Below, one piece after another: positions 8,674-18,027 of a DNA stretch of 64,000 bases. Position 1 is the stretch's first letter, and every line of letters begins with the position of its first letter. The position numbers and the translations under genes were made by a program. The notes beneath the pieces were generated by a model, which was not told the origin of the DNA, did not search any database, and saw only the letters and a program-made list of their open reading frames with translations. The DNA is from Sulfuricella sp. (GTDB lineage Bacteria > Pseudomonadota > Gammaproteobacteria > Burkholderiales > Sulfuricellaceae): the NCBI GenBank assembly GCA_023266195.1, contig JAHFRP010000008.1, forward strand, positions 62,001 to 126,000. Direction: 5' to 3'.

Positions 8674-9582
8674 ATGAAACGATATGCTCCGGGCAGGAGG
8701 AGTTGGATCGACCGCCATCGCACCTGGGCACTGCTCGCACTATTTACCCTATTCGCTCCTCAGCCGATCCCGGTGCAAGCGGCGGATTTCGCTCCGCCGC
8801 CGGCGATGCTGGCAAACGTCTATCGCAGCGACACAACGCTCGCCGACTACCTGGTCAGCGAAAAGCTGGACGGGGTGCGCGGCTACTGGGACGGCGAAAA
8901 ACTGCTCACGCGCGGCGGGGATCGCATCGAGGCGCCAGCCTGGTTCACCGCCGGGTGGCCCGGTTTTCCGCTGGACGGCGAACTGTGGGTCGGGCGCGGA
9001 CAGTTTTCCGCCGCCGTATCCATCGTGCGGCAGAAAACGCCGGATGACGCCGCATGGCGCAAGCTGAATTTCATGGTGTTCGATCTGCCGGGCCATCCGG
9101 GAACCTTCGCCGAACGCAACGAGGCGCTGAAGCCTGTGCTTGCCGGACTTGCGCTGCCCTGGGTGCGCCAGGTCGAGCAATTCAAGGTGGCCAGCCGGGC
9201 CGAGCTTCGTGCCGCCTTCGACCGGGTGGTCAAGAACGGCGGCGAAGGGTTGATGCTGCATCGCGCCGCATCCCACTACCAAGCCGGGCGCAGCGACGAC
9301 TTGCTCAAGCTGAAGCCGTATGACGATGCCGAAGCCAAGGTGATCGCCCACCTGCCGGGCAAGGGCAAGCACAAGGGCGTGCTCGGCGCTTTGCTGGTGG
9401 AAACGGCGGCAGGGCTGCGATTCCGCATCGGGACGGGTTTCTCCGATGCGCAGCGGCGGAACCCACCCGCGCTGGGAAGCTGGGTGACCTATCGCTATAT
9501 CGGGCTGAACGAAGCCAGCGGCATTCCCCGGTTCGCCAGCTTCATGCGGGTACGGGAGGACATGCCCGGCTTGGAAAGATAG
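8674..9582 (+). CDS. ligE: Periplasmic ATP-dependent DNA ligase (LigE type)
   Basis: 302 residues. An N-terminal hydrophobic signal segment (about residues 17-38, ending PVQAADF) precedes a minimal ATP-dependent ligase. The adenylation motif is SEKLDGVRGYWDG, with the Lys of KLDG the AMP acceptor. Later motifs include FPLDGELWVGRGQF, GGEGLMLH and LLKLKPYDDAEAKV (motif V type), followed by an OB-fold domain. Exported LigE enzymes join nicked DNA outside the cytoplasm and have been linked to DNA uptake or biofilm DNA. ATG 8674 follows AAGAAGGA. Confidence 0.88.
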   Translation: MKRYAPGRRSWIDRHRTWALLALFTLFAPQPIPVQAADFAPPPAMLANVYRSDTTLADYLVSEKLDGVRGYWDGEKLLTRGGDRIEAPAWFTAGWPGFPLDGELWVGRGQFSAAVSIVRQKTPDDAAWRKLNFMVFDLPGHPGTFAERNEALKPVLAGLALPWVRQVEQFKVASRAELRAAFDRVVKNGGEGLMLHRAASHYQAGRSDDLLKLKPYDDAEAKVIAHLPGKGKHKGVLGALLVETAAGLRFRIGTGFSDAQRRNPPALGSWVTYRYIGLNEASGIPRFASFMRVREDMPGLER

Positions 9583-9588
9583 CCCCAA

Positions 9589-10614
9589 GTGCGCATCCAG
9601 CACATCCGACAACGCCTGCGCGACCTGGGTGCGGCGCCCTGCCATGAAGGACGCGTGCTGCGGGCCTGGGTCCAGGGAATAGCGCTGGGCACCAAAAAGC
9701 GGCAGATCGAAAATTTTCTGCCCCTGGCGGTACGCGACGCCTTGCCCGGCCTCACCGCCGAATTGCAGGGATTGGCGCGCGTGCATTCCGAGCACCCCGA
9801 TGAAGATGGCTCGGCCCGCCTGCTGGTGGAACTGGCGGATGGCCAGACGGTGGAAAGCGTGCTGCTGCCGCGCGACGGCGTGTGCGTCTCCACCCAGGTG
9901 GGCTGTGCCGTGGGCTGCGTGTTCTGCGCAACCGGCCGCAACGGCCTGCTGCGCCAGTTGGGCAGCGCCGAAATCGTCGCCCAGGTAGTCCTGGCCCGCA
10001 GCTGCCGGCCAGTGAAGAAAGTGGTGTTCATGGGCATGGGCGAACCGGCCCACAACCTCGACAATGTGCTCGAAGCCATCGATCTGCTCGGCACCGAGGG
10101 CGCCATCGGCCACAAGAACCTGGTCTTTTCCACCGTCGGCGACCGCCGCGTATTCGAGCGGCTGTCCCAATCCACCGTCAAGCCCGCCCTCGCCATTTCG
10201 CTGCACGCCACCGACGCGGCCCTGCGCCGACGCCTGCTTCCCAAGGCGCCGGACATCGCACCGGCTGAACTGGTCGAGCTGGGCGAGATCTACGCCCGCA
10301 GCACCGGCTACCCGATCCAGTACCAATGGACCCTGCTCGCAGGGGTCAACGACACGGATGCGGAACTGGAAGGGATTGCACGCCTCCTGGCCGGCAAATA
10401 TGCCGTGATGAACCTGATCCCTTACAACAGCGTCGGGGGTTGCGATTACCGCCGCCCGAGCTGGGAGCGGGCCACCGAGATGGCGCGCAGCCTGCACCAG
10501 CGCGGCATCCTCACCGCGTTGCGCCAGTCGGCGGGCCAGGATGTGGAGGGCGGCTGCGGGCAGTTGCGGGCGAGGATGGTGGGAGAGGCGAAGGCGAACT
10601 CACTGGCTGCCTGA
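9589..10614 (+). CDS. RlmN/Cfr-family radical SAM RNA methyltransferase
   Basis: 341 residues. The radical SAM cluster motif is CAVGCVFC (C106, C110, C113), followed by GMGEPAHNLDNV, STVG, LAISLHATD and a C-terminal EGGCGQL holding the Cys that forms the methyl-transfer intermediate. These are the hallmarks of enzymes methylating A2503 of 23S rRNA (RlmN) or C8 of the same base (Cfr). The N-terminal accessory domain is present. Betaproteobacteria usually carry canonical rlmN next to ndk/pilW, so this copy may be a paralogue. GTG start at 9589, six bases after ligE, suggests an operon. Confidence 0.8.
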   Translation: MRIQHIRQRLRDLGAAPCHEGRVLRAWVQGIALGTKKRQIENFLPLAVRDALPGLTAELQGLARVHSEHPDEDGSARLLVELADGQTVESVLLPRDGVCVSTQVGCAVGCVFCATGRNGLLRQLGSAEIVAQVVLARSCRPVKKVVFMGMGEPAHNLDNVLEAIDLLGTEGAIGHKNLVFSTVGDRRVFERLSQSTVKPALAISLHATDAALRRRLLPKAPDIAPAELVELGEIYARSTGYPIQYQWTLLAGVNDTDAELEGIARLLAGKYAVMNLIPYNSVGGCDYRRPSWERATEMARSLHQRGILTALRQSAGQDVEGGCGQLRARMVGEAKANSLAA

Positions 10615-10638
10615 TTCGGGCATGTTAAAATCCCGCCG

Positions 10639-11799
10639 ATGCACAACCTTCCCTACTGGCGCCTGTCCGGCTTTTATTTCTTCTACTTCGCCTTTGTCGG
10701 CGCGATGGCTCCGTTCTGGGGGCTATACCTGAAATCGCTGGAATTCAATGCCTTCCAGATCGGCGTGCTGATGTCGCTGCTGCAGGTGATGCGCATCTTC
10801 GCGCCCAATATCTGGGGCATGGTGGCCGACCGTAGCGGCAAACGGGTCGCCATCGTGCAGATGGCCGTGGCCCTGAGCCTGGCGAGCTTCATCCCGGTAT
10901 TCTTCGGCAACAGTTTCGCCTGGCTGTTCGTGGCGATGTCGTCGATGAGCTTTTTCTGGAGCGCTTCGCTGCCGCTGGTGGAAGCCACCACCTTGAGCCA
11001 TCTCGGCGAAAAAACGGCCAAGTACGGTCGCATCCGCTTATGGGGCTCGGTCGGCTTCATCGCGGCGGTGATCGGCCTGGGCTATCTGTTCGATTTCGTT
11101 CCCATCCGCTGGCTGCTGTGGGCGGTGCTGGCGGTGCTGACCGCGCTTTTGCTGTTCTCGCGCCATATCCCGGAAGCGGTGATCGTGCCGCACCACACCG
11201 ACCATCTGCCGATCTGGCACATCATCCGGCGCCCGGAGGTGCTGGTGTTCATCTTCGCCGGCTTCCTGATGGCGGCGGCGCACGGCCCGTATTACACCTT
11301 CTACTCGATTTACCTGGTTGATCACGGCTACGCCAAGAGCAGCGTCGGCCTGCTGTGGTCGCTCGGCGTAGTGTGCGAGATCGGCGTGTTCCTGTGGATG
11401 CCGCGCCTGTTGCGCCGGTTTTCGCTGCGCCAGGTGCTGCTGGCGAGCTTCGCCTGCGCGGTGCTGCGCTTTTTGATGATCGGCTGGGGAGTGGGGTCGG
11501 TAACGGTGCTGGTGGTCGCGCAACTGCTGCATGCGGCCACCTTCGGCGCCTACCATTCGGCCGCGGTGCAGATCGTGCACCGCCTGTTCAAGGGCCGGCA
11601 CCAGTCCCAGGGGCAGGCGCTTTACAACAGCTTCTCGTTCGGCGCCGGCGGCACGCTGGGCGGGCTTTACAGCGGTATGGCCTGGGAAGGACTGGGAGCG
11701 GCGGAGACTTTTTCGATTGCGGCGGGGTGCGCCTTGCTGGCGTTTGTGCTGGTGGCTTGGAAGGGCGGGGTGGGCGGCGAGCCTGCAAAGCAGTTATGA
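10639..11799 (+). CDS. MFS transporter (MFS_1-like, HcaT-type)
   Basis: 386 residues with twelve predicted membrane helices and no signal peptide. MHNLPYWRLSGFYFFYFAFVG begins helix 1, and the loop 2-3 motif appears as GMVADRSGKRV. The overall pattern (WGLYLKSLEFNAFQIGVLMSLLQVMRI, RLWGSVGFI) resembles the 3-phenylpropionate transporter HcaT and nucleoside-type MFS_1-like carriers found widely in proteobacteria. Substrate unknown. It follows the methylase by 24 bases and may be in the same transcript. Confidence 0.85.
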   Translation: MHNLPYWRLSGFYFFYFAFVGAMAPFWGLYLKSLEFNAFQIGVLMSLLQVMRIFAPNIWGMVADRSGKRVAIVQMAVALSLASFIPVFFGNSFAWLFVAMSSMSFFWSASLPLVEATTLSHLGEKTAKYGRIRLWGSVGFIAAVIGLGYLFDFVPIRWLLWAVLAVLTALLLFSRHIPEAVIVPHHTDHLPIWHIIRRPEVLVFIFAGFLMAAAHGPYYTFYSIYLVDHGYAKSSVGLLWSLGVVCEIGVFLWMPRLLRRFSLRQVLLASFACAVLRFLMIGWGVGSVTVLVVAQLLHAATFGAYHSAAVQIVHRLFKGRHQSQGQALYNSFSFGAGGTLGGLYSGMAWEGLGAAETFSIAAGCALLAFVLVAWKGGVGGEPAKQL

Positions 11800-11889
11800 T
11801 GTAAAAAAGGCGCAGGAGGCGGTGGGGCAGGAGATAGAGAGAAATGTCAAGCCGCGCGAATTGCTTGCCGCGTAGCTTTCCAAAAATAA

Positions 11890-11932
11890 CCCTAAAAACC
11901 TCAGTTCAAGCCACAGAGATCACAGAGATGAA
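11890..11932. repeat. Single (truncated) arm of the CACAGAG dispersed repeat
   Basis: The stretch around CTCAGTTCAAGCCACAGAGA closely matches the left half of the repeat at 25995-26037, including the flanking AAAACCTCAG and the trailing GATGAA. The right, inverted arm is absent here. The remainder of 11800-12006 has no gene that I can support. Confidence 0.6.
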
Positions 11933-12006
11933 GCGATGTATGCTACAGCACTAGACCTGAACCCGAACTTTTCTTTTCGAACTTTTGGTTTTCGGTGCCG
12001 AAGTGC

Positions 12007-12342
12007 TCAACCGGCCAAGGCGGCTTGCCGGATGGCTTCGGTCGCCCACTGATTCAGGCTCTGACCGTGCGCTGCGGCAGCGATGGCGGCCGCCTCGTGC
12101 GTGGCAGGATCGACCCGCAGGGAGAACTTGCCGGAGAAGTGCTTGCGTGCCTCAATGCCGCGACGTTCGCAGGCTTCCAGGAAAACGCGCAGGGAGGTTT
12201 CGCCTTCACGCTTCAGCCCTTCCACATCGGCAGCGTAGAAGTCGGCGCCGCCGCTAAGGCCCACGAACTCACCCCGGAACATTTGAATGTCCGGGTCAAA
12301 GGCGATGACCGCCCGATAGCCGTTGATCGTCATAGTATTCAT
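12007..12342 (-). CDS. hicB: HicB-family antitoxin
   Basis: 111 residues. N-terminal HicB partial RNase H-like fold (YRAVIAFDPDIQMFRGEFVG, then DVEGLKREGETSLRVFLEAC) and a C-terminal ribbon-helix-helix-like DNA-binding segment (FSLRVDPATHEAAAIAAAAHGQSLNQWATEAI). It should neutralise the adjacent HicA toxin and repress the operon. Its ATG overlaps the hicA stop (ATGA at 12342-12339), the usual coupling. Confidence 0.88.
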   Translation of the reverse strand: MNTMTINGYRAVIAFDPDIQMFRGEFVGLSGGADFYAADVEGLKREGETSLRVFLEACERRGIEARKHFSGKFSLRVDPATHEAAAIAAAAHGQSLNQWATEAIRQAALAG

Positions 12343-12593
12343 GGCTTCACCCCGTTCTCTTCCAACCATTTGCGAATTGCTGCGACCGCGCCCTTGTCCG
12401 TATCCGGTGATGGGTGAGGGCGATGGAACACCCGCACCAAGCCGAACAGGAACACCTCGACGCACGAACCCTCGCGTTCTTCAATCTCTGCACCAAGCTC
12501 CCGGAACAATGCTTCGACATCAACCCAGCGGACATTTGCCGAGACAGGCTGGGCGAAGATCAGTTCCAAGGTGCGCTGGTACTTTCGTTTCAT
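12339..12593 (-). CDS. hicA: HicA-family mRNA interferase toxin
   Basis: 84 residues with the small double-stranded RNA-binding-like HicA fold: SANVRWVDVEALFRELGAEI, EREGSCVEVFLFG, VFHRPHPSPDTDKGAVAAIRKWLEENGV. HicA cleaves mRNA when free of HicB. The usual GSH is GSC here, and the FHRPHP histidines are retained, as in the GSR/GSC subfamily. First gene of a two-gene operon with hicB, transcribed leftwards. Confidence 0.85.
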   Translation of the reverse strand: MKRKYQRTLELIFAQPVSANVRWVDVEALFRELGAEIEEREGSCVEVFLFGLVRVFHRPHPSPDTDKGAVAAIRKWLEENGVKP

Positions 12594-12896
12594 GCCTAAA
12601 TGGTAGCAGATAACGGTATCAAGCAACAAACCATGACTGGTTTTAGCCCACAATGGTATGCGCCTCATGAAAGCAACACTGGGCGCAGTGGCCAAGCGTA
12701 TGCATTAGGCATATCAAGTAATTGAGCCTGGCCCCTTTAGTTAGGAAATTCTATGCGGATGGGGCGGTGCCCTACGCGGGCTGACCCCGTGCTTGTGCCG
12801 TGGATGTCGATTAAGGAAAGTTGTTGATGTATCTGTAACCCCCTCGTTGCTTCACGGGGAATCCTCACCAATAAAAATAGAATCAGATGTTTGATC

Positions 12897-12924
12897 TTGA
12901 CATAAAAAACATTTAAAATAAGAT
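12897..12924 (+). promoter_or_regulatory. Likely promoter of the AAA ATPase gene
   Basis: TTGACA at 12897-12902 and TAAGAT at 12919-12924 with 16 bases between form a good sigma-70 type promoter. The -10 lies inside the left arm of the palindrome described next. The rest of the 12594-12896 intergenic stretch is AT-rich compared with its neighbours and contains no gene that I can support. Confidence 0.55.
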
Positions 12925-12947
12925 CAATAACGTGATCTTATTTTAAA
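12912..12947. promoter_or_regulatory. 15-bp-arm perfect palindrome before the AAA ATPase gene
   Basis: TTTAAAATAAGATCA at 12912-12926 and its exact complement at 12933-12947 surround a six-base loop. The palindrome covers the -10 element and runs up to the ribosome site AAAGGAG (12945-12951). As DNA it could be an operator for autorepression; as RNA it could mask the ribosome site. A further GATCTT half-site lies at 12893-12898. Confidence 0.65.
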
Positions 12948-12958
12948 GGAGTCCTCTG

Positions 12959-14398
12959 ATGCTTGAAATAGCGAAGTCAGACATCGTCGCTCGGCTAATA
13001 TTCGACAATCCATGGTGGGAGACAGGGGCGGCCGAAAAAGTCCAATACGAAGACAAGCCGAGGCGTCAATATTTCGACTCTTTCTTCACAGCGATAGCTG
13101 ACAAAGAAATCCACCGAGCGATAGTGCTCATGGGGCCCCGGCGCGTGGGCAAGACCGTAATGGTCTACCATGCTATCCGAGGCCTAATTGAAGCAGATAT
13201 CGCACCACGTAATATTCTATACCTGTCCCTTGAAACGCCACTCTATACAGGGCTCTCTCTAGAGCGAATTCTCGGGTACTTTCAGGAACAGTTTTCGCAC
13301 AAGCGAGACGCGGATCTATTTGTCTTTTTTGATGAAATTCAATACTTGAAAAATTGGGAAGTCCATCTAAAATCCTTAGTAGACTCCTATCCGAGTTGTC
13401 GTTTCGTGGCAACCGGATCCGCTGCAGCAGCGTTACGGCTCAAGAGTACGGAATCCGGAGCTGGGCGATTTACAGACTTCATTTTGCCCCCACTCACATT
13501 TGCCGAGTATTTGGCATTCATAAAGAGAAATGGAGAGCTTATCGAGGCGGTACTTCAAGCCGACTCTAACAGTTACGAATATAGGGCAATTGACATCGAG
13601 GAACTCAACGTCGAATTCATAAGGTACCTGAATTACGGAGGGTACCCTGAAGCAGTGTTTTCGGAGGCGATCCGTGAGAATACTCAACAGTACATTAAGA
13701 GCGATATCATTGATAAGGTCTTACTTCGAGATCTTCCGAGTCTCTATGGGATAAGCGACATCCAAGAATTAAACCGGCTCTTTACTACTCTTGCCTACAA
13801 CACAGGAAACGAAGTCAGCCTGGAAAAGCTATCGCAAGCTTCCGGCGTAGCAAAGAACACCATCAAACGATATCTCGAATATCTTGAGGCGGCATTCTTG
13901 ATCAAACGTGTTGAACGCATTGACCAGAATGCCAAGCGCTTTAAGCGCGCGATGTGCTTCAAAGTGTATCTCACAAATCCATCAATGCGCGCCGCCCTTT
14001 TCGGCCAAATCGATGCGGAATCAGAAGCAATGGGGCCATTAACTGAGACTGCTATCTTTAGCCAGTGGCAGCACAGCCAGCAAACCGAATTGTATTATGC
14101 CCGTTGGAACTCCGGCGAGGTCGATATCGTTAACCTCAATAAGTCTGATCAGCAGCCCCTATGGGTCGTCGAAGTAAAGTGGAGTGATCGCCCATACGCT
14201 GCTCGCTCGGAGTTGGACAATTGTGCGGCTTTTATGGGGCTCAACCCGACTATCACACAGCCAATGCTGATAACGAGTCGAACGATATCGGATGACAATG
14301 TTCAGTATAAGGGCGTGACATTCAAATTTCAGCCTGCAGCGCTGTACACATACCTCCTTGGTGCGAATATCCTTCGACATGCTCTTTTGCGAAAGTAA
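12959..14398 (+). CDS. AAA family ATPase with C-terminal DUF4143 domain
   Basis: 479 residues. N-terminal AAA_14 ATPase with Walker A MGPRRVGKTVMVYHA (~60-74), Walker B DLFVFFDEIQYLKNW and sensor VATGSAAAALRLKSTESGAGR. A winged-helix segment follows (EVSLEKLSQASGVAKNTIKRYLEYLE), and the C-terminal DUF4143 part carries a nuclease-like pattern (SGEVDIV ... LWVVEVKWSDRPY). Proteins of this type are common, often acquired, and mostly uncharacterised. Base composition is clearly lower in GC than the neighbours, consistent with transfer. Standalone gene with its own promoter and palindrome. Confidence 0.85.
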   Translation: MLEIAKSDIVARLIFDNPWWETGAAEKVQYEDKPRRQYFDSFFTAIADKEIHRAIVLMGPRRVGKTVMVYHAIRGLIEADIAPRNILYLSLETPLYTGLSLERILGYFQEQFSHKRDADLFVFFDEIQYLKNWEVHLKSLVDSYPSCRFVATGSAAAALRLKSTESGAGRFTDFILPPLTFAEYLAFIKRNGELIEAVLQADSNSYEYRAIDIEELNVEFIRYLNYGGYPEAVFSEAIRENTQQYIKSDIIDKVLLRDLPSLYGISDIQELNRLFTTLAYNTGNEVSLEKLSQASGVAKNTIKRYLEYLEAAFLIKRVERIDQNAKRFKRAMCFKVYLTNPSMRAALFGQIDAESEAMGPLTETAIFSQWQHSQQTELYYARWNSGEVDIVNLNKSDQQPLWVVEVKWSDRPYAARSELDNCAAFMGLNPTITQPMLITSRTISDDNVQYKGVTFKFQPAALYTYLLGANILRHALLRK

Positions 14399-14594
14399 CC
14401 GTATCCGTCCATGAGTTCCCCGGTAGACAGAGACTCATAGGTATTTGGTTCTTATAGACTAAGGCAATCTGCTTGACGGAAATCGATCATACCCAGCTCT
14501 CTGATTTGCCTGAACTGGAGAGCCAATTTAGGAGCTTCACCAAAAAAGTGGTTCGCTATACGTTTGAAAAACGTGCCATTTTCCGACTAAACAA

Positions 14595-14614
14595 CCACCG
14601 GCTAAAGCCGGTGG
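14595..14614. terminator. Hairpin in the ATPase-kinase intergenic region
   Basis: CCACCGGC-TAAA-GCCGGTGG is a perfect 8-bp stem between two convergent genes, so it can serve both. It lacks a long T run. Hairpins of this sequence type also occur at the ends of IS200/IS605 elements, but no transposase is present. Nothing else recognisable lies in 14399-14691. Confidence 0.45.
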
Positions 14615-14691
14615 GTTTGAATTACGTGTCGCCATGAAGCTGGAAATGGCAGGGTTTGGTGCGCTGCGCGAAGCGCACCTAAAGAGCGAGA

Positions 14692-16227
14692 TCAGCGCTG
14701 CAAGGGAAGCGTGACGCGGAAAGTGGCGCCACGGCCGGGCGTGCTCTGTGCTTCGATGCGGCCGCGGTGCTTCTGGACCAGGGCGTAGGCGACGGATAGC
14801 CCCAGCCCGGCGCCCTTGCCCACCGGCCGGGTGGTGTAGAAGGGCTCGAAGATGCGGGGCAGGCTGTCGGCGGCGATGCCGTCGCCGGAATCGGCGATTT
14901 CCACCCAGGCCTCGTCGTTGCCGTTGCCGGTGCGGACGGTGATGGTTCCTTCCTGCTTGATCGCCTGCACGGCGTTGAGCAGGATGTTCATGAATACCTG
15001 GTTGAGCTGCTGGGGCAGGCATTCCACTTCGGGCACGCTGCCGTATTCCTTGTGCGTTTCGATCTTGCGCTCGACCCCGCTCAAGGCGACGCTGAGGGTC
15101 TTGTCCAGGCACTGGTGCAGATCGACGTGCTGCCATTCGTCGGACTGGTCGAGGCGGGAGAATTCCTTCAGGTCCTGCACGATGCTTTTCACCCGGCTGA
15201 CGCCGTCGCGCGATTCGGTGATGAGGGCCTGCATGTCTTCCTTGAGGAAGTCGATGTCGGCCTTCTTTTTCCATGCGGCGATGATCGCCAGTGCTTTGTC
15301 GTTGCCCGCCAGTGCGGTTTCCGCTTCGTCGTAGATGGCCAGAGAGGAAAACACGTTCTGCAGATACTTCTCCAGCGAGCCGAGGTTGGACTGGACGAAG
15401 CCGATGGGATTGTTGATTTCGTGGGCGATGCCGGCCGCCAGTTGCCCGACGGCGGCCATTTTTTCCGCTTGCAGCAGTTGCGCCTGGGCGTCCTGGAGTT
15501 TGCCGATCAGCACCGCCTGCGCCTGCTTCTCGACGTCCAGCTCGGAATTGCGCTGGCGCAGCGCGTCCATCAGTTCTTCCCGTTCCAGCAGATGGGCGAT
15601 TTCGGTGGCGAACATCTCCAGGATCAGCACGTCGTGGTCGTTGAATCCGTCCGCGCTGTCTTTCCAGGCGAGCGAAATGATCGCGCGGATGACGCCGGAA
15701 CCCAGCGGCAGCGGGATTTCCAGAATTTCGTGACGGGGTTCGGCGCCGGCCAGCGGCGCGACCGCTCCAGCCGCACCGCGGGGTTGGGCCGCGCAAAAAT
15801 TTTCCGCCAGACGGTGGAATTCCACCGTCAGGTGCTTATCCAGCGGCAGTTGTCCCAGCGCCAGCTCCACGTCGGCGGGGAGCGCCACCGTGACCAGGCG
15901 TTCTGCCTCGCGCGCGTCGTTCAGCGCCACGAGGATGCCGAAGCGGGCCTGCGCAAGCTCCATCGCGGTTGCCAGGGCGTGGCGGTAGAGCTGATCGCGC
16001 TCCCCTTGGTGCAGCATCTTGACGCTTTGTTCCACTACCTCGCGGATCGAGTCGTGGTACAGCGAAATGCGCACCACTGCTTCGGCCAGCGCATCCATCT
16101 GGCCGTTCTGCTCGGCTACTTTCGCCTGCGACATCTCCAGTTCCTGCCTGAGATAGCGCATGCCGTTGGACAAAACGGCGATCCTGGAATTGAGCGTGGC
16201 GATTTCGTCTTGCGGGTTCTGGTCCAT
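14692..16227 (-). CDS. Soluble sensor histidine kinase (coiled coil, GAF-like, HisKA, HATPase)
   Basis: 511 residues and no membrane segment. An N-terminal coiled coil (~5-50) leads to a GAF-like sensory region (~65-230) and a second coiled coil. The H-box is QLAAGIAHEINNPIGFVQSN, with the phosphorylated His in AHEINNP. The ATP-binding domain shows N-box NILLNAVQAI, G1 DSGDGI, FEPFYTTRPVGKGAGLGLS and TPGRGATFRVTLPL. The DHp type is that of NtrB/ZraS-like kinases. No response regulator gene is adjacent, so it is an orphan. ATG 16227 follows GAGGTC. Confidence 0.9.
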   Translation of the reverse strand: MDQNPQDEIATLNSRIAVLSNGMRYLRQELEMSQAKVAEQNGQMDALAEAVVRISLYHDSIREVVEQSVKMLHQGERDQLYRHALATAMELAQARFGILVALNDAREAERLVTVALPADVELALGQLPLDKHLTVEFHRLAENFCAAQPRGAAGAVAPLAGAEPRHEILEIPLPLGSGVIRAIISLAWKDSADGFNDHDVLILEMFATEIAHLLEREELMDALRQRNSELDVEKQAQAVLIGKLQDAQAQLLQAEKMAAVGQLAAGIAHEINNPIGFVQSNLGSLEKYLQNVFSSLAIYDEAETALAGNDKALAIIAAWKKKADIDFLKEDMQALITESRDGVSRVKSIVQDLKEFSRLDQSDEWQHVDLHQCLDKTLSVALSGVERKIETHKEYGSVPEVECLPQQLNQVFMNILLNAVQAIKQEGTITVRTGNGNDEAWVEIADSGDGIAADSLPRIFEPFYTTRPVGKGAGLGLSVAYALVQKHRGRIEAQSTPGRGATFRVTLPLQR

Positions 16228-16436
16228 GCTTGACCTCTATGAAGTAGAGTCCATGATAGTTGCGGGCACGGGCCTGTCAAGCGTGTACCCAGCTACGGTG
16301 TGCCATTTAGCCGATCGGGTTCGGCGGCCCGCGGCCGGTATCGAACGAAGCACCGGCATCCACGTCCTTTCATTCCGGTAACTATCCGATTCGCCACGAA
16401 ATATGCAATAATTTCCGTTTTTCAGCGTTTTTGGCA

Positions 16437-17849
16437 ATGAGTGCACAAACCCTTTACGACAAATTATGGCAATCCCACGTGGTGCACGAGGAGGCCGACG
16501 GCACCACGCTGCTTTACATCGACCGCCACCTGCTGCATGAAGTGACCAGCCCGCAGGCCTTCGAGGGGCTGCGCCTGGCCGGGCGCAAGCCGTGGCGCCT
16601 GTCCGCCAACCTGGCGGTGGCCGACCACAATGTGCCGACCACCGGGCGCGCCGACGGCATCGCCATAGCCGATCCAGTTTCACGCCTGCAGGTGGAAACC
16701 CTGGACCGGAACTGCGCCGATTTCGGCATCACCGAGTTCAAAATGAACGACGTGCGCCAGGGCATCGTTCACGTCATCGGCCCGGAGCAGGGCGCGACCC
16801 TGCCAGGGATGACGGTGGTGTGCGGCGACTCGCACACCAGCACGCACGGCGCTTTCGGCGCCCTGGCCCACGGCATCGGCACGTCCGAGGTCGAGCACGT
16901 GCTGGCGACGCAGTGCCTGCTGCAGAAGAAATCCAAAGCCATGCTGGTCAAAGTCGAGGGCGCCCTCGGCAAGGGCGTGACGGCGAAAGACATTGCCCTG
17001 GCGGTGATCGGCCGGATCGGCACGGCCGGCGGCACCGGCTACGCCATCGAGTTCGGTGGCGCCGCGATTCGCGCGCTGTCCGTGGAAGGGCGCATGACCC
17101 TGTGCAACATGGCGATCGAGGCGGGTGCCCGCGCCGGCATGGTGGCGGTGGACGACGTCACCATCGACTACGTCAAGGGCCGCCCGTTCGCCCCTGCCGG
17201 CGAGCAGTGGGACAAGGCCGTGGCCAACTGGCGCACGCTGCACAGCGATGCGGACGCGCGCTTCGACCAGGTGGTCGAGCTCGATGCCTCGGCGCTGCGG
17301 CCCACCGTGACCTGGGGCACCTCGCCGGAAATGGTCACCACCATCGACGGCAGCGTGCCCGATCCCAAGAAGGAAGCCGATCCGGTCAAGCGCGACGGCA
17401 TGGAGCGGGCGCTGGCGTACATGGGCCTCGCGCCCAACATGCCGATCACCGACATTAAGCTGGACAAGGTGTTCATCGGCTCCTGCACCAATTCGCGCAT
17501 CGAGGATCTGCGCGCGGCGGCGGTGGTCGCTCGCGGCCGCCATGTGGCACCGAACGTCAAGCAGGCGCTGGTGGTGCCGGGTTCCGGGCTGGTCAAGAAC
17601 CAGGCGGAAGCCGAGGGGCTGGACCGGATTTTCATCGCCGCCGGCTTCGAGTGGCGCGATCCGGGCTGCTCCATGTGCCTGGCGATGAACGCGGACCGGC
17701 TCGAACCGGGCGAGCGCTGCGCCTCGACCAGCAACCGCAATTTCGAGGGCCGCCAGGGTCCCGGCGGCCGGACCCATCTGGTGAGCCCGGCCATGGCGGC
17801 GGCGGCGGCGATTGCCGGGCATTTCGTCGATGTTCGTGAAATTCTTTGA
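16437..17849 (+). CDS. leuC: 3-isopropylmalate dehydratase large subunit
   Basis: 470 residues. With LeuD it isomerises 2-isopropylmalate to 3-isopropylmalate in leucine synthesis. An aconitase-type 4Fe-4S enzyme: [33 protein letters not shown], cluster cysteines in [11 protein letters not shown] and [11 protein letters not shown], and [24 protein letters not shown] 16437 is chosen ([10 protein letters not shown]); a TTG six bases earlier is in frame. No strong ribosome site is visible. First gene of leuC-ecn-leuD-(MNT)-leuB-asd. Confidence 0.96.
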   Translation: MSAQTLYDKLWQSHVVHEEADGTTLLYIDRHLLHEVTSPQAFEGLRLAGRKPWRLSANLAVADHNVPTTGRADGIAIADPVSRLQVETLDRNCADFGITEFKMNDVRQGIVHVIGPEQGATLPGMTVVCGDSHTSTHGAFGALAHGIGTSEVEHVLATQCLLQKKSKAMLVKVEGALGKGVTAKDIALAVIGRIGTAGGTGYAIEFGGAAIRALSVEGRMTLCNMAIEAGARAGMVAVDDVTIDYVKGRPFAPAGEQWDKAVANWRTLHSDADARFDQVVELDASALRPTVTWGTSPEMVTTIDGSVPDPKKEADPVKRDGMERALAYMGLAPNMPITDIKLDKVFIGSCTNSRIEDLRAAAVVARGRHVAPNVKQALVVPGSGLVKNQAEAEGLDRIFIAAGFEWRDPGCSMCLAMNADRLEPGERCASTSNRNFEGRQGPGGRTHLVSPAMAAAAAIAGHFVDVREIL

Positions 17850-17865
17850 TCTGAAAGGTGAAAGC

Positions 17866-18027
17866 ATGAATCCCAAAAAACTGATCGCACTGGTTGCCGT
17901 TAAAATTGTCGTGATCGGCGCCATCGTCGGCGGCGTGGTCCTGAGCATGGGCGGCTGCAATACCGTCAGGGGTGTCGGCCAGGATATCGAGAAGGGCGGC
18001 GAGGCCATCCAGAAGGCAGTCAAATAG
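17866..18027 (+). CDS. Entericidin A/B family lipoprotein
   Basis: 53 residues. [20 protein letters not shown] is the signal segment, followed by a lipobox (LSMGGC) and the entericidin core [20 protein letters not shown]. Entericidins are small cell-envelope lipoproteins, in E. coli an antidote/toxin pair linked to stationary phase. Placement between leuC and leuD is a known betaproteobacterial arrangement. AAAGGTGAAAG precedes ATG 17866. The stop overlaps the leuD start by one base (TAGTG). Confidence 0.9.
   Translation: MNPKKLIALVAVKIVVIGAIVGGVVLSMGGCNTVRGVGQDIEKGGEAIQKAVK

Noticed and set aside
14595-14614. IS200/IS605 end
   Set aside because: The hairpin type fits, but there is no TnpA or TnpB nearby and no second end.
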